The position numbers and the translations under genes were made by a program. A stretch of 64,000 nucleotides of DNA from Fredericiella sp038205395 (GTDB lineage: Bacteria; Chloroflexota; Anaerolineae; Caldilineales; Caldilineaceae): positions 1-64,000 of the forward strand of contig JBBRBX010000016.1 of the NCBI GenBank assembly GCA_038205395.1, read 5' to 3'. The notes below the pieces were generated by a model. The model searched no databases. It was given only the letters and a program-made list of their open reading frames with translations, and was not told the origin of the DNA. Positions within the stretch are counted from its first letter, which is position 1. The number at the start of each line of letters is the position of its first letter. This document shows, piece after piece, positions 24,297 through 33,239 of the stretch.

Positions 24297-27083
24297 ATGG
24301 CGCAACGACAAGCAGCAGATAAGGATAATTTCTTGCAGACGAAACTCGCTCCACCACGGCTGCACGCCCGTCTGGTGGAACGAGCAGATCTCCTGGCGAA
24401 ACTGGACGAAGGATTGGAGCGCAAACTCACCTTGCTTTCCGCCCCGGCTGGTTTCGGCAAAACAACGCTCGTGCTCCGCTGGCTTACGAGCGTTCCACTG
24501 GACTCCCGATCCCAGCTTGTTAATGCCCAAGGCCGCTCGCAGCCATTCTGCAAACGTATAGCCTGGCTCTCGCTCGACAGTGGGGACAACGACCCGGTGC
24601 GCTTCTGGGGCTACGCCCTCACCAGTTGCCAGCGCTTCGCCGCCGATCTGGGGGCAGCCTCTCTGGCGCAGCTGCGCACACTGCAGCCCCCCAGCTTTGA
24701 GTCGTTGCTCACAATATTTATCAACGAGTTGGCTGAATTGCCGGTTTCCAGCATATCGCCAAAGATTCTTGTGCTGGAGGATTATCACGTCATCACCAAT
24801 CCTCAGCTTCACGCCGCTATGACCTTTCTGCTCGATCATCTTCCGCCGGCGCTGCACCTGGTGATAACGACCCGCCACGACCCGCCGCTGCCGCTGGCGC
24901 GGCTGCGTGCTCATCAGGAGATCAACGAACTGACCGCGAATGATCTGCGCTTTTCTACTACTGAGACCGAGATATTCGTGCAGCAGACCCTGGCGCTTCC
25001 GTTAGCGCCGGAAACAATTGCCCGCTTGAGTGCACGCACCGAAGGTTGGGTCACCGGGCTGCGCCTGGCGACCCTGGCCCTGCAAAACCGGCAAACGCCG
25101 GAAGAAGTTGACTGCTTTCTGAATACCTTTGCCGGCAACCATCGCCACATTTTGGACTATTTGGTTGACGAAGTGCTGGCGGTGCAGCCAGTGGCTGTCC
25201 AGGAATTTCTGTTGCGCACGACCTTGCTCAGCCGCTTGACGGGATCACTCTGTGATGCCGTCACCGGGCGGGACGACAGCGCGCTGCTGCTCGAACAATT
25301 GGCGCGCGCCAATTTGTTTTTGATTCCCCTTGACGACAACGCAGCGTGGTATCGCTACCATGCCCTCTTTGCCGAGGCCATGCAGCATCTCGCCCAGCAG
25401 CAGTTGGGGGCAGCGCAGCTGCGTATATTGTCCAACCAGGCAAGTCTTTGGCATGCAGAGCAGGGCTTCCTACCCGAGGCGGTGGAGACGGCGCTGGCCG
25501 CCGAAGCGTTTAACCGCGCCGCTGATCTTATCACCCAACTGATTGAGCCGCGCCTGATCAACAACGAGTATAACACGCTGCGCCGTTGGCTGGCCCAACT
25601 GCCGGAAGCAGTCCTGCGCACCCAGCCGGCGCTCAGTTTCACCTATGCGCTGGCAATCCAGTTCACTTCAGATCGTCGCGCTGCGGAGACGATGATGCTG
25701 CTGGAAACGCCTTTACGCCTTGCCGAGGAACAATGGCAAGCGCAGGACAATCAACGCCAACTAGGTGCGGTGCAGACAGTAAGGGCGATGGCAGCCTGGT
25801 GGCAGGGCGACCTCGCTTTGACCTATCATTCTGCCCACGCCGCATTGGCGTCGCTGCCGGAGGATGAAATCCAATGGCGCAGCATCAGCCTGCTCTTTAT
25901 CGCTTCGCAGGAGATGTTTGCCGGCCAACTCGGCGCCGCCCGACAAACCGTCGTAACGGCACGAGCATTGTGTGAGTTAGCCGGCAATATCTATGGTCTG
26001 CTCTCTGCCACCAATGTTCTGGCCGATGTCATCACCGGACAAGGCGAACTGCACCAGGCGGCTGGACTTTATCGTCAGGTGATTGTGTTGATCGAGGAGC
26101 AACGTCTGCAGACCGATCAGGCGCGCTTTGATCATGCGCGGGCGCTCACCGGTCTTGCGGCTATCCACCTTGCCTGGAACGATCTGGATGCAGCGCAAGC
26201 AGCGGCAGAAGCCGCGTGTCATCTTGGCCGGCAAATTGGCGAAGAATTTCTGTACGCATCGGCTACGCTCATCCTGGCTGACGTGCTGCAAGCACGGAGA
26301 CAATACGCCGAAGCGCAACAGTTGCTGTACACTCTGATTGCCCAGACACCCCAGCGCCGCTGGCACTTTCTTGGGCGCATGCTCACAATGCAGCAAGCGC
26401 GATTGGCGTTGGTGGCCGGTGACCTGGCCGCGGCTCAGCATTGGTCTATGAATTTGAAGCCGCCACCCGTGCACCTGCCGTTGCAGCAACAAGAGGCCGA
26501 AGCTTTGCTCTGTGCTCGTTTGCACACTATGCAAGGAGAGCCAGAAGAAGCTCTCGGCTTGCTTAAACAGTGGCAGTATAGCGCACAAACCGGGGGCCGC
26601 ATCCGCAGCCAAATGGAGATTCACCTGCTCACATCTCTGGTCTATTTCAGCCAGGAGAAACTGCCTCAGGCCAAGACAACGCTGCACACTGCGCTGATAT
26701 TGGCCCAGCCGCAGGGCGAGCAACAACTCTTTTTACGTGAAGGCGAATTGCTCGCTGCCTTGCTGCGCACGCTGCTGCCGGAGCTAAAAGAAGAACCGTT
26801 ATTTACCCATGCACGCACCTTGCTGCTCGCGTTTGCCAAAGAACTAGTGGCCGTGGGAGGTGCATCTGCGCCAGGCTCCGGACTGCCCTTTGAAGCCCTT
26901 AGCCCGCAGGAAAAGCGCGTTCTCCGCCTGCTGGCCGTCGGCCTGTCCAACCCGGAGATTGCCCATGAGTTAATTGTTTCGCTCAACACGATAAAGAGCC
27001 AGGTGCAGAGCATCTTCCGCAAGCTTAACGTCAATAACCGCCAGGAAGCTCAGGCTGTTGCGCGCCAGTTGAAACTGTACTGA
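24297..27083 (+). CDS. MalT-like (LAL) LuxR-family transcriptional activator
   Basis: The 928-aa protein has a STAND-type NTPase with Walker A SAPAGFGKTTL (residues 48-58), Walker B-like ILVLEDYH, a long TPR-rich middle (about 400-840), and a C-terminal LuxR HTH (about 865-928; SPQEKRVLRLLAVGLSNPEI... NTIKSQVQSIF). MalT-class proteins are activated by an inducer and ATP binding and then oligomerise on DNA. The ATG at 24297 is used; a TTG at 24270 is possible. The next gene (DUF1772 membrane protein) has a palindromic site in its upstream gap and is the likeliest target. Confidence 0.9.
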   Translation: MAQRQAADKDNFLQTKLAPPRLHARLVERADLLAKLDEGLERKLTLLSAPAGFGKTTLVLRWLTSVPLDSRSQLVNAQGRSQPFCKRIAWLSLDSGDNDPVRFWGYALTSCQRFAADLGAASLAQLRTLQPPSFESLLTIFINELAELPVSSISPKILVLEDYHVITNPQLHAAMTFLLDHLPPALHLVITTRHDPPLPLARLRAHQEINELTANDLRFSTTETEIFVQQTLALPLAPETIARLSARTEGWVTGLRLATLALQNRQTPEEVDCFLNTFAGNHRHILDYLVDEVLAVQPVAVQEFLLRTTLLSRLTGSLCDAVTGRDDSALLLEQLARANLFLIPLDDNAAWYRYHALFAEAMQHLAQQQLGAAQLRILSNQASLWHAEQGFLPEAVETALAAEAFNRAADLITQLIEPRLINNEYNTLRRWLAQLPEAVLRTQPALSFTYALAIQFTSDRRAAETMMLLETPLRLAEEQWQAQDNQRQLGAVQTVRAMAAWWQGDLALTYHSAHAALASLPEDEIQWRSISLLFIASQEMFAGQLGAARQTVVTARALCELAGNIYGLLSATNVLADVITGQGELHQAAGLYRQVIVLIEEQRLQTDQARFDHARALTGLAAIHLAWNDLDAAQAAAEAACHLGRQIGEEFLYASATLILADVLQARRQYAEAQQLLYTLIAQTPQRRWHFLGRMLTMQQARLALVAGDLAAAQHWSMNLKPPPVHLPLQQQEAEALLCARLHTMQGEPEEALGLLKQWQYSAQTGGRIRSQMEIHLLTSLVYFSQEKLPQAKTTLHTALILAQPQGEQQLFLREGELLAALLRTLLPELKEEPLFTHARTLLLAFAKELVAVGGASAPGSGLPFEALSPQEKRVLRLLAVGLSNPEIAHELIVSLNTIKSQVQSIFRKLNVNNRQEAQAVARQLKLY

Positions 27084-27140
27084 ATAATTTTACCCGCCAA
27101 CACCGGCATCTTCCCTTTTACACACGCTAACCACCCCATA

Positions 27141-27183
27141 ATCACCCGCCAAATCACCCGCGCTGGGTGATGCGCGTTCACCC
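27141..27183. promoter_or_regulatory. Repeat-rich operator region before the DUF1772 gene
   Basis: ATCACCC occurs at 27141-27147 and 27153-27159, its inverse GGGTGAT at 27165-27171, and TTCACCC at 27177-27183, all at 12-bp spacing. The middle two form a 19-bp palindrome with a 5-bp centre. Regular one-turn phasing fits cooperative binding of a LuxR-type activator. Confidence 0.6.
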
Positions 27184-27323
27184 ACTTGCTCCGCATCCTA
27201 TACAGCAGTGAACAAATCACAACCAAACGGCGCCAACGTAGATGCTGCCACGCAAAGCGGCGCGACGATAGCCGCATCGGATTGGCGTGTACAGAATTAT
27301 CACAAGACAAAAAGGAGTAAATT

Positions 27324-27851
27324 ATGAAGATGCCACAAATTACATCTGTTATCCTGTTGATCTACCTCTGGGTGATGATCATCTTGCTGGGAAGTCTCAT
27401 GCTGGAGACGTTTATGATCTATCCTAATATTTTCTATAAGGCGCCCGAACGATTTGATCTCGCCCTGCAATTTTTCTCAGTCACTGGCCCAGCCCAATAC
27501 TTCCGCCCGTTTGGCATGGCCAGCGTGTTGCTTGGCGTCGTCGCGGTGCTTGTGAGCTGGCGCATCCAGTCTGTCCGTTGGTGGGTCGTGGCCAGCTTGC
27601 TGATGATCACGTGTGAAGGGGTCGCTTCGATGCTTTTTTTCTGGCCACGCAACACTGTCTTATTTGTCGAAGGTGCGACAGTGCATTCGGTTGAGGTTCT
27701 GCGACAAACTGCTCAAGAATTTCAACTATGGCATTGGTCTCGAGTGGCGTTCAACGCTGCCAGCGCCTTGTTTATTTTCATTGGGTTTTTGAAGTTTTAC
27801 CGCAGCACCCTCCTGTCTCAAGCTACGCCACATGAACTGCGCCAGGAATGA
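27324..27851 (+). CDS. DUF1772-like four-helix membrane protein
   Basis: The 175-aa protein has four hydrophobic segments and family-like features: a long first helix ending MLETFMIYPNIFYKAPERF and a C-terminal WHWSRVAFNAASALF helix, resembling DUF1772 (related to anthrone oxygenase). Function in bacteria is unknown. AAAAAGGAG precedes the ATG at ideal distance. It follows the MalT-like regulator and a repeat-rich operator, which suggests dedicated control. Confidence 0.65.
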   Translation: MKMPQITSVILLIYLWVMIILLGSLMLETFMIYPNIFYKAPERFDLALQFFSVTGPAQYFRPFGMASVLLGVVAVLVSWRIQSVRWWVVASLLMITCEGVASMLFFWPRNTVLFVEGATVHSVEVLRQTAQEFQLWHWSRVAFNAASALFIFIGFLKFYRSTLLSQATPHELRQE

Positions 27852-27963
27852 ATCGCACTCAGGTAGCCAAATAGGATATATTTGCATCGTGTTGTACAAA
27901 CCACTTTGGAGAAATGACTTATAGAGAGTAGACCAAAAGCAGGAAACCAGGAGAGGTATCTGC

Positions 27964-29148
27964 GTGGATAATCTGTTTGCCGTCACCGCACCCGGCGCGT
28001 CGGCCTTTGCGGCGCAAGAGCTGCGCCGGCTGGAACTGCCGGCGGCAGCCGATGATCGAGCGGGCGGCGTAGCTTTCAGCGGGGAGCAGGCGGCGATCTA
28101 TCGCGCCAACCTGCATCTGCGCAGCGTCAATCGCGTCTTGATGCGGCTGGGCAGCTTTCAGGCGACGAGCTTCGCCGAGCTGCGCCGGCGCGCGGCGCGC
28201 CTGCCGTGGGAGCGCTGCCTGGCCCCTGGCCAGGCGGTGGCGCTGCGCGTCACCTGTCATAAATCCAAGCTGTACCATTCGGATGGCGTCGCCGAGCGCG
28301 TGGCGGGGGCAATCGGCGACCGGCTGGGCAGCCCGCCGGCTGTGGGCAAATTTGATGAGGAAAGCGAAGGCGCGCAGTCGCTCACCCCGCAGTTGATCAT
28401 CGTGCGCCTGCAGCATGACCAATGCACGATCAGCATCGACTCGTCCGGCGCGCTGCTGCACCGCCGCGGCTACCGTCTGGCCACCGCCAAGGCGCCGCTG
28501 CGGGAGACGTTGGCCGCCACCATGCTGCTGGCAGCAGGCTGGGAGTTAGGGGAAAACGCCGCGCCGCCGCTGCTCGACCCTTTCTGCGGGTCGGGCACGA
28601 TTGCCATCGAGGCTGCTCTGCTGGCGCTGGACATCGCGCCTGGCCTGGCGGCGGCGACCCAGCGGCGCTTTGCCTTTATGGAGTGGCCGGATTTTGACGC
28701 CGGCCTGTGGCAGCGGTTGGTTGCTGAGGCGCAGGCGCAGGCGCAGCGGCAGGCCGAGCGCAGAGCCGGCAAGCTGCACATTGTGGCGTCGGACCGTGAT
28801 GCGGGGGCGATTGCCGGTGCACAGGCCAATGCGGTGCGGGCGGGGGTGGCGGAGTGGATCGAATTTGTACAGCGGCCCGTGTCGGCGCTCACAGCCCCGG
28901 AGGCAGGTCGCGGGGCAGGCTGGATCGTCACCAACCCGCCTTATGGGCTGCGAGTAAGCGCCAACCGGGACGTGCGCAACCTGTATGCGCAGTTCGGCCA
29001 CGTGCTGCGCGCCGGCTTTGTGAGCTGGCATGTGGCCGTGCTGAGCAGCGAACGCCGGCTGCTGGGCCAATTGGGGCTGCGGCTGGACACCAGCCTCGGC
29101 CTTGTCAATGGGGGCACTGCGGTGCTTCTGGCGCGTGGGGTGGTATAG
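27964..29148 (+). CDS. THUMP-domain class I rRNA/tRNA methyltransferase (RlmL N-terminal/Trm14 type)
   Basis: The 394-aa protein starts with GTG after AGGAG and reads DNLFAVTAPGASAFAAQELR, the ferredoxin-like/THUMP module (about 1-165) of RlmL-family enzymes. The SAM motif I DPFCGSGTIAIEAALLA is at about 205-221 and the catalytic TNPPYGLRV at about 322-330 (N6/N2-type NPPY motif). Likely forms m2G on 23S rRNA or tRNA. The companion RlmK domain of E. coli RlmKL is absent. Confidence 0.88.
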   Translation: MDNLFAVTAPGASAFAAQELRRLELPAAADDRAGGVAFSGEQAAIYRANLHLRSVNRVLMRLGSFQATSFAELRRRAARLPWERCLAPGQAVALRVTCHKSKLYHSDGVAERVAGAIGDRLGSPPAVGKFDEESEGAQSLTPQLIIVRLQHDQCTISIDSSGALLHRRGYRLATAKAPLRETLAATMLLAAGWELGENAAPPLLDPFCGSGTIAIEAALLALDIAPGLAAATQRRFAFMEWPDFDAGLWQRLVAEAQAQAQRQAERRAGKLHIVASDRDAGAIAGAQANAVRAGVAEWIEFVQRPVSALTAPEAGRGAGWIVTNPPYGLRVSANRDVRNLYAQFGHVLRAGFVSWHVAVLSSERRLLGQLGLRLDTSLGLVNGGTAVLLARGVV

Positions 29149-29178
29149 CCCTACGGTCGGTTGGTGGCGGCCCCGCAG

Positions 29179-29589
29179 CTACCCCTGCTGCACATGGACG
29201 ACCGATGCGGCCACCAACCGGCGCAGGACATCCAAGTCCACATCTTGCAGCTTGTTGATATAGAGACAGCCTTTGCCCAGCTTGTGCTTGCCCAACTGAT
29301 TCAACAGTTCGGCGTGCGGCTCAAACCCGTTCATGATGTAGAGCGTCAGGTTCTGTTTGCGCGGCGAAAAACCGGTGACAAACCAGTCGCCCTCGCGCCC
29401 GCTGGCGTAGACGTAATGGTAGTCGCCAAAGCCGATAATACTCGCTCCCCACAGTTTGGCCTCGGCCCCGGTCAGTTCACGCATCATCTCCACAAGGGTG
29501 TAACTATCGCGGCGCTTTGTGTCGTCGGGGAGTGACAGCAGAAATTCGTCCACGCTGCCGTCATTGGGTTTTGTCTTCAGTTCAGCCAT
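29179..29589 (-). CDS. DUF1801 domain protein
   Basis: The 136-aa protein has the DUF1801 pattern: DEFLLSLPDDTKRRDSYTLV near the N-terminus, EAKLWGASIIGFGDYHYVYA in the middle, and YINKLQDVDLDVLRRLV at the end. Family members (including YdhG) are small iron-chaperone-like folds of unknown role. Nothing in the neighbourhood refines this. Confidence 0.8.
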   Translation of the reverse strand: MAELKTKPNDGSVDEFLLSLPDDTKRRDSYTLVEMMRELTGAEAKLWGASIIGFGDYHYVYASGREGDWFVTGFSPRKQNLTLYIMNGFEPHAELLNQLGKHKLGKGCLYINKLQDVDLDVLRRLVAASVVHVQQG

Positions 29590-29653
29590 CGGTCAACTCC
29601 AAGGAACATATCTATAGAACTTCTCCAGAGAACAGGGGAAATAAGGCGAGCGC

Positions 29654-30154
29654 TCACGTAGGCGTCTTTTGGGCGATGGCGACCACCTCGCCGCCGGTCA
29701 TGGTCACCAGCTCGGCCCCCGTCAGGGCAAAGATCGCATTGGCGTGGCCGGCTGCCGCCCAAATTTGGGGATAGGCCAGCAGATCCTGGTCGATATAGGT
29801 GATAAGCGGCTGGGCATGGCCCAACGGCGGCACGCCGCCGATGGCGTAGCCGGTAAAGCTGCGCACGGCGTCGGCGTCGGCCTTGCGCACCTTTTCGCCC
29901 ATCTGCTGCTGCAGCGCCTTCTCGTCAATGCGGTTGGCGCCGCTGGCGATGACGAGCACCGCACGCCCGCTCTGTTTGCCGACAAAAAGGATGGATTTGG
30001 CGATCTGGCCGGCGCTGCAGCCGATGGCAGCGGCGGCGGCGGCAGCCGTATGGGTGGAGTCGGGGAGTTCGACCACCTGGTTGGTAAAGCCGCGCGCAGC
30101 CAGCGCATCCTGTACACGCTGGGCGCTGGGCTTTAAGGAAGAGGGCATAGACAT
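29654..30154 (-). CDS. YbaK/ProX-family aminoacyl-tRNA deacylase-like protein
   Basis: The 166-aa protein matches the YbaK/EbsC fold: TAAAAAAAIGCSAGQIAKSILFVG carries the conserved Lys, then VIASGANRID, ADADAVRSFTGYAIGGVPPLG (the GxxPxG loop) and FALTGAELVTMTGGEV. Such proteins clear mischarged tRNAs in trans, for example Cys-tRNA(Pro). Substrate unassigned. An in-frame ATG at 30148 is an alternative start. Confidence 0.88.
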   Translation of the reverse strand: MSMPSSLKPSAQRVQDALAARGFTNQVVELPDSTHTAAAAAAAIGCSAGQIAKSILFVGKQSGRAVLVIASGANRIDEKALQQQMGEKVRKADADAVRSFTGYAIGGVPPLGHAQPLITYIDQDLLAYPQIWAAAGHANAIFALTGAELVTMTGGEVVAIAQKTPT

Positions 30155-30228
30155 GCTGGGTGACGCTGACCCTTTCGCGACTGGCTCTTTTACAAGGCTT
30201 TACAAAGGTTTACAAGGGCAGATGACGG

Positions 30229-31938
30229 CTACAAACGCCAGTTTTTGGGCCAGGTAAAGCGAAAGGTGGCGCCTTGCCCAACCACAGACTCGACGCTGAT
30301 GGCGCCCCCCATGCTCTCCACTGTCTTTTTGACGATAGCCAGCCCCATGCCGCTGCCTTCGACCGAGTCGCGCGGCTGCAGCGTTTGAAACAGCTCGAAA
30401 ATGCGTTCATGAAAATTGGGCGCAATACCGGGACCATCATCGGTGACGCTGAACTCCACCATCTCGCCCATCTCCTTGGCCGTCACTCGGATGCAGCCAT
30501 CAGGCCGATTGTGGTGCTTGATAGCATTGCCGAGCAGGTTGCGCAGCACCGTCTCCAGCGGCACACGCTGGGTCACCAGCGGCGGCAGATCGCCGTTCAC
30601 CTCCAGACGGAAGGCGGGCGGCGGCGCCAGCATATCAAAGATACTGCGCACCAGGGCTGCGCTCTCCACTTTGGTCGCCGCATGTTGGACGCGTCCGGCA
30701 CGCGAGAAAGCGAGCAGGTCATCCAGCAGCCGCTCCATGCGCTGCACGCGGCTGAGCAGCTTGGCGAGGTGCGCCTGCGAAGGGGGCGGTAGGAGTGCGG
30801 CGGCGTCCGCTTCGATCCACTTGGCTAAGTTGTCGATCGCCCGCAGCGGCGCCTTAAGATCATGCGAGGCCACATAGGCGAAGCGATCCAGCTCGCGGTT
30901 GCTGCGCTCCAACTCGGCGGTGCGGGCGACCACGCGCTCCTCCAACGTTTCGTTCACCTGGAGCAAAGTGCGTTCAGCGACGCGTGCGGCATAGAAAAGC
31001 CGTTCGTTCTCCAGCGCCAGCGCCTTGCGTTCACTGATATCTTCGATGACGCCGATGAAATATTGCGGCGCACCGCTTTCCAGATCAGAGGCGAGGGAGC
31101 CGGTCACCTGCACCCAGACCACAGAACCGCCGGCGCGCAAATAGCGCTTTTCAAAGCAGATGCCGCTTACTTCACCTGCTAACAGCCTGCGCCGCTGCTC
31201 GCGGTCGATGGCCAAATCATCGGAATGGGTAAAACTTTCATACGATTTGCCGATCAACTGCTCGCGCGTGTAGCCCAGAATATCGCAGGTGCGCTGGTTG
31301 ACACGCAGATATTGGCCATCCAGCGAGACATGAGCAATGCCGACCGCAGCTTGCTCAAAGGTGGAACGAAAGCGTTCTTCACTCTCGCGCAGCGCCACCT
31401 CCTGCCGCAGCCGCAGCTTGGTCTGCAGCAGATTCTCGGCCTGGCGTTTTTGCTGGCTGAGGTCGGTGGCGACAACGCACACCCCTTGCACACCGTCGAG
31501 CGGCAACGGGCTGCAGGAGAGCAGCACGTACGTTTCTTTGCCATCTGCGCGTTGCAAAGCAATTTCGCCTTTGGTGCGCTCGCTGACGCCCTGTGCAATC
31601 AACGCCTGGTAACGTTTTCCATCACCGGGCATCACAAAATCATGCAGGCTGCTGCCAATGACCTGCGCCAGGGGGTGACCCAATAAAGCCGCCAGCGCCT
31701 GGTTGCAGTAGAAGATTGTGCCGTCAGGCGCCAGCGTGGCGGCGCCTTCATTCATACTCTCCACAATCACGCGGTAGGGTTCATCTGCGCCTTTGAGCGT
31801 AAACACCTGCTCACCGCTGCGGCTTTGCACCACAAACGCATCCACCTCGCTGTGGGCGATGGCGTGCAGGATCGATTCCGTCTCCGCTAACCGTTGGCGC
31901 AGCTCTTCCACCGTCAACTGATCATCCACTGTTACCAT
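30229..31938 (-). CDS. PAS-PAS sensor histidine kinase
   Basis: The 569-aa soluble kinase has a PAS domain at about residues 57-170, a second PAS with PAC at about 190-310, a HisKA domain with the phospho-His in YVASHDLKAPLRAI (about 363), and a HATPase_c domain (N box NAIKHHN, G1 DDGPGIAP, G2 GSGMGLAIVKK). It has no transmembrane helix. AAGGAG lies close to the ATG. It is the last gene of the kaiC-kaiB-kaiB cluster and would be the output kinase of such a module. No response-regulator gene is adjacent. Confidence 0.9.
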   Translation of the reverse strand: MVTVDDQLTVEELRQRLAETESILHAIAHSEVDAFVVQSRSGEQVFTLKGADEPYRVIVESMNEGAATLAPDGTIFYCNQALAALLGHPLAQVIGSSLHDFVMPGDGKRYQALIAQGVSERTKGEIALQRADGKETYVLLSCSPLPLDGVQGVCVVATDLSQQKRQAENLLQTKLRLRQEVALRESEERFRSTFEQAAVGIAHVSLDGQYLRVNQRTCDILGYTREQLIGKSYESFTHSDDLAIDREQRRRLLAGEVSGICFEKRYLRAGGSVVWVQVTGSLASDLESGAPQYFIGVIEDISERKALALENERLFYAARVAERTLLQVNETLEERVVARTAELERSNRELDRFAYVASHDLKAPLRAIDNLAKWIEADAAALLPPPSQAHLAKLLSRVQRMERLLDDLLAFSRAGRVQHAATKVESAALVRSIFDMLAPPPAFRLEVNGDLPPLVTQRVPLETVLRNLLGNAIKHHNRPDGCIRVTAKEMGEMVEFSVTDDGPGIAPNFHERIFELFQTLQPRDSVEGSGMGLAIVKKTVESMGGAISVESVVGQGATFRFTWPKNWRL

Positions 31939-31945
31939 CCGCTCC

Positions 31946-32290
31946 TTAGCTGCCGGCCTGATCGCTGTTTACATCCAGCAGGCGCAGCACATCCTCTTTG
32001 TTGGCAAGGGTGCCAATCAAGCGGCGCGTGGGCAGGGGGAACATTTTCACCAATGTCGGGGCTACTACCAGCTTCTCCTGCGCAGCAAGCTCCGGCTGCT
32101 GATAGAGATCGATCACCTCCAACTCATAGCGGCCGTGCAAATATTGGCGGCATAGCTGCTTGAGATTGGCCAGCGCCTGCAGTGAACTGCGCGAGGCGCC
32201 GGTGATATACAGGCGCAGGCGGTAGACCTGCTGCGATTTGTGCAGCAGCGCCTGCTCGTATTCTACAGACAAATCTTTTGGTTCGCCCAT
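31946..32290 (-). CDS. kaiB: KaiB-family protein (second copy)
   Basis: The 114-aa protein has a thioredoxin-like KaiB fold: YRLRLYITGASRSSLQALAN, YELEVIDLYQQPELA and LVVAPTLVKMFPLPTRRLIG, ending close to the kinase gene. ATG 32290 has GAGGGA upstream; a GTG at 32338 overlapping the preceding stop (GTGA) would add 16 residues. KaiB binds KaiC and, in cyanobacteria, modulates output kinases. Here a complete KaiC is missing next door. Confidence 0.85.
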   Translation of the reverse strand: MGEPKDLSVEYEQALLHKSQQVYRLRLYITGASRSSLQALANLKQLCRQYLHGRYELEVIDLYQQPELAAQEKLVVAPTLVKMFPLPTRRLIGTLANKEDVLRLLDVNSDQAGS

Positions 32291-32334
32291 ATATGGCTGT
32301 CCCTCACTGGACAGCTTGCCGGCCTCTGCCCTTG

Positions 32335-32721
32335 TCACAGGGGGCGCACGTCCAACCCCATCAGCACACGCTCTTGGTTGGAAAGATCGCCGATAATCTT
32401 GCGCAGCGGCTGCGGCAGCTTGCGCACCAGCGTAGGAATCGCCAGAATCTGATCCTCGCGCGCCAGGTGCGGGTTCTCCAGCAGGTCGATCACCTCAATG
32501 CGATACTGGCCCAGGAGATGTTCTTCGCAGATGCGCTTGAGATTGGCGAAGGCCGCCAGCGATTTCGGCGTCTGCCCAGCGACATACAAACGCAGCTCCC
32601 AGGTTTTGCCGGAGGATTCTCCGGAGGATTCTCTAGAGAATTCCTCGTTCGCCGGCGGCGCAAGCTCCTCTTCCAGGCAGAGATTGAGCGCCTTTTGCGG
32701 CAGTGATTGGTCAACCACCAT
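32335..32721 (-). CDS. kaiB: KaiB-family protein (first copy)
   Basis: A 128-aa KaiB homologue with a ~40-residue acidic N-terminal extension, then WELRLYVAGQTPKSLAAFAN, YRIEVIDLLENPHLA and ILAIPTLVRKLPQPLRKIIG. ATG 32721 has GGAGG 4-8 nt upstream and lies inside the last codons of the kaiC remnant, so it would be coupled to it. Within the extension the codons for EFSRESSGESSG are imperfectly repeated. Paired kaiB genes after kaiC are usual in non-cyanobacterial clusters. Confidence 0.85.
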   Translation of the reverse strand: MVVDQSLPQKALNLCLEEELAPPANEEFSRESSGESSGKTWELRLYVAGQTPKSLAAFANLKRICEEHLLGQYRIEVIDLLENPHLAREDQILAIPTLVRKLPQPLRKIIGDLSNQERVLMGLDVRPL

Positions 32722-33052
32722 TTTCCCTCCCATCCCGCCCGCGCTGGCGGGCAACCTTGCCGTCTGCCGCCAGCGCGGGAATATCAAAGCCGAGTGAAAC
32801 CATATTGGCGACCAGTTCGACCGGGGCCTCTTCAAACGACACGAACACACCCGGCTCGCCATAGTCACGCGCGCCGCGCACCAGGAACTCCATTGAGAGC
32901 AGCGTCTTGCCGCAGCCGGCGCGCCCGGCGATTACCGTAGGCCGCCCGCGCGGCAGCCCACCATCCAAGACCTGATCCAGTCCATGAATACCGGTTGGCG
33001 CCTTTGCGATCCCTTTCTCGGCGGACGCAGCAGGCAGCGATTGCAGATCCAA
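32711..33052 (-). pseudogene. kaiC: Truncated kaiC (N-terminal remnant)
   Basis: 113 codons starting with TTG after GGGAG encode the front of the KaiC CI domain: TGIHGLDQVLDGGLPRG, Walker A GRAGCGKTLL and GVFVSFEEAPVELVANMV. Homology stops near residue 92; a short Arg/Gly-rich tail follows and a stop. KaiC normally has about 500 residues with two ATPase domains, so over 75% is missing, including all Walker B, catalytic Glu and the phosphorylation sites. The break lies within a 13-bp inverted repeat. Its promoter and ribosome site persist, perhaps keeping the kaiB genes expressed. Confidence 0.8.
32738..32779. repeat. Inverted repeat at the kaiC breakpoint
   Basis: CCCGCGCTGGCGG (32738-32750) and CCGCCAGCGCGGG (32767-32779) are perfect reverse complements with a 16-bp loop. 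It lies exactly where KaiC homology ends, so it could have promoted the deletion or be an attenuating hairpin before kaiB. Confidence 0.75.
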
Positions 33053-33116
33053 AGAATACTCCCATCAATAGCCCAGGCGCAGTTTGCGCCGAATGAATCA
33101 GACTCTTCCAGCAGCC

Positions 33117-33144
33117 ATTATACCGTAAGTGCCGATGAACTCAA
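33117..33144 (-). promoter_or_regulatory. Promoter of the kai cluster
   Basis: On the minus strand TTGAGT (33139-33144) and TATAAT (33117-33122) are 16 bp apart, about 65 bp before the kaiC remnant start. The leader contains a GGCGCA/TGCGCC hairpin near 33076-33090. Confidence 0.65.
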
Positions 33145-33239
33145 TGCACGACTAAAAGTCTCACCATGAATTTCGTTGTCTAGAGTCCAGAGAACCTTGT
33201 TAAAAATAGGTAAGACGATTCAACGAAAAGTAAGTTGGT

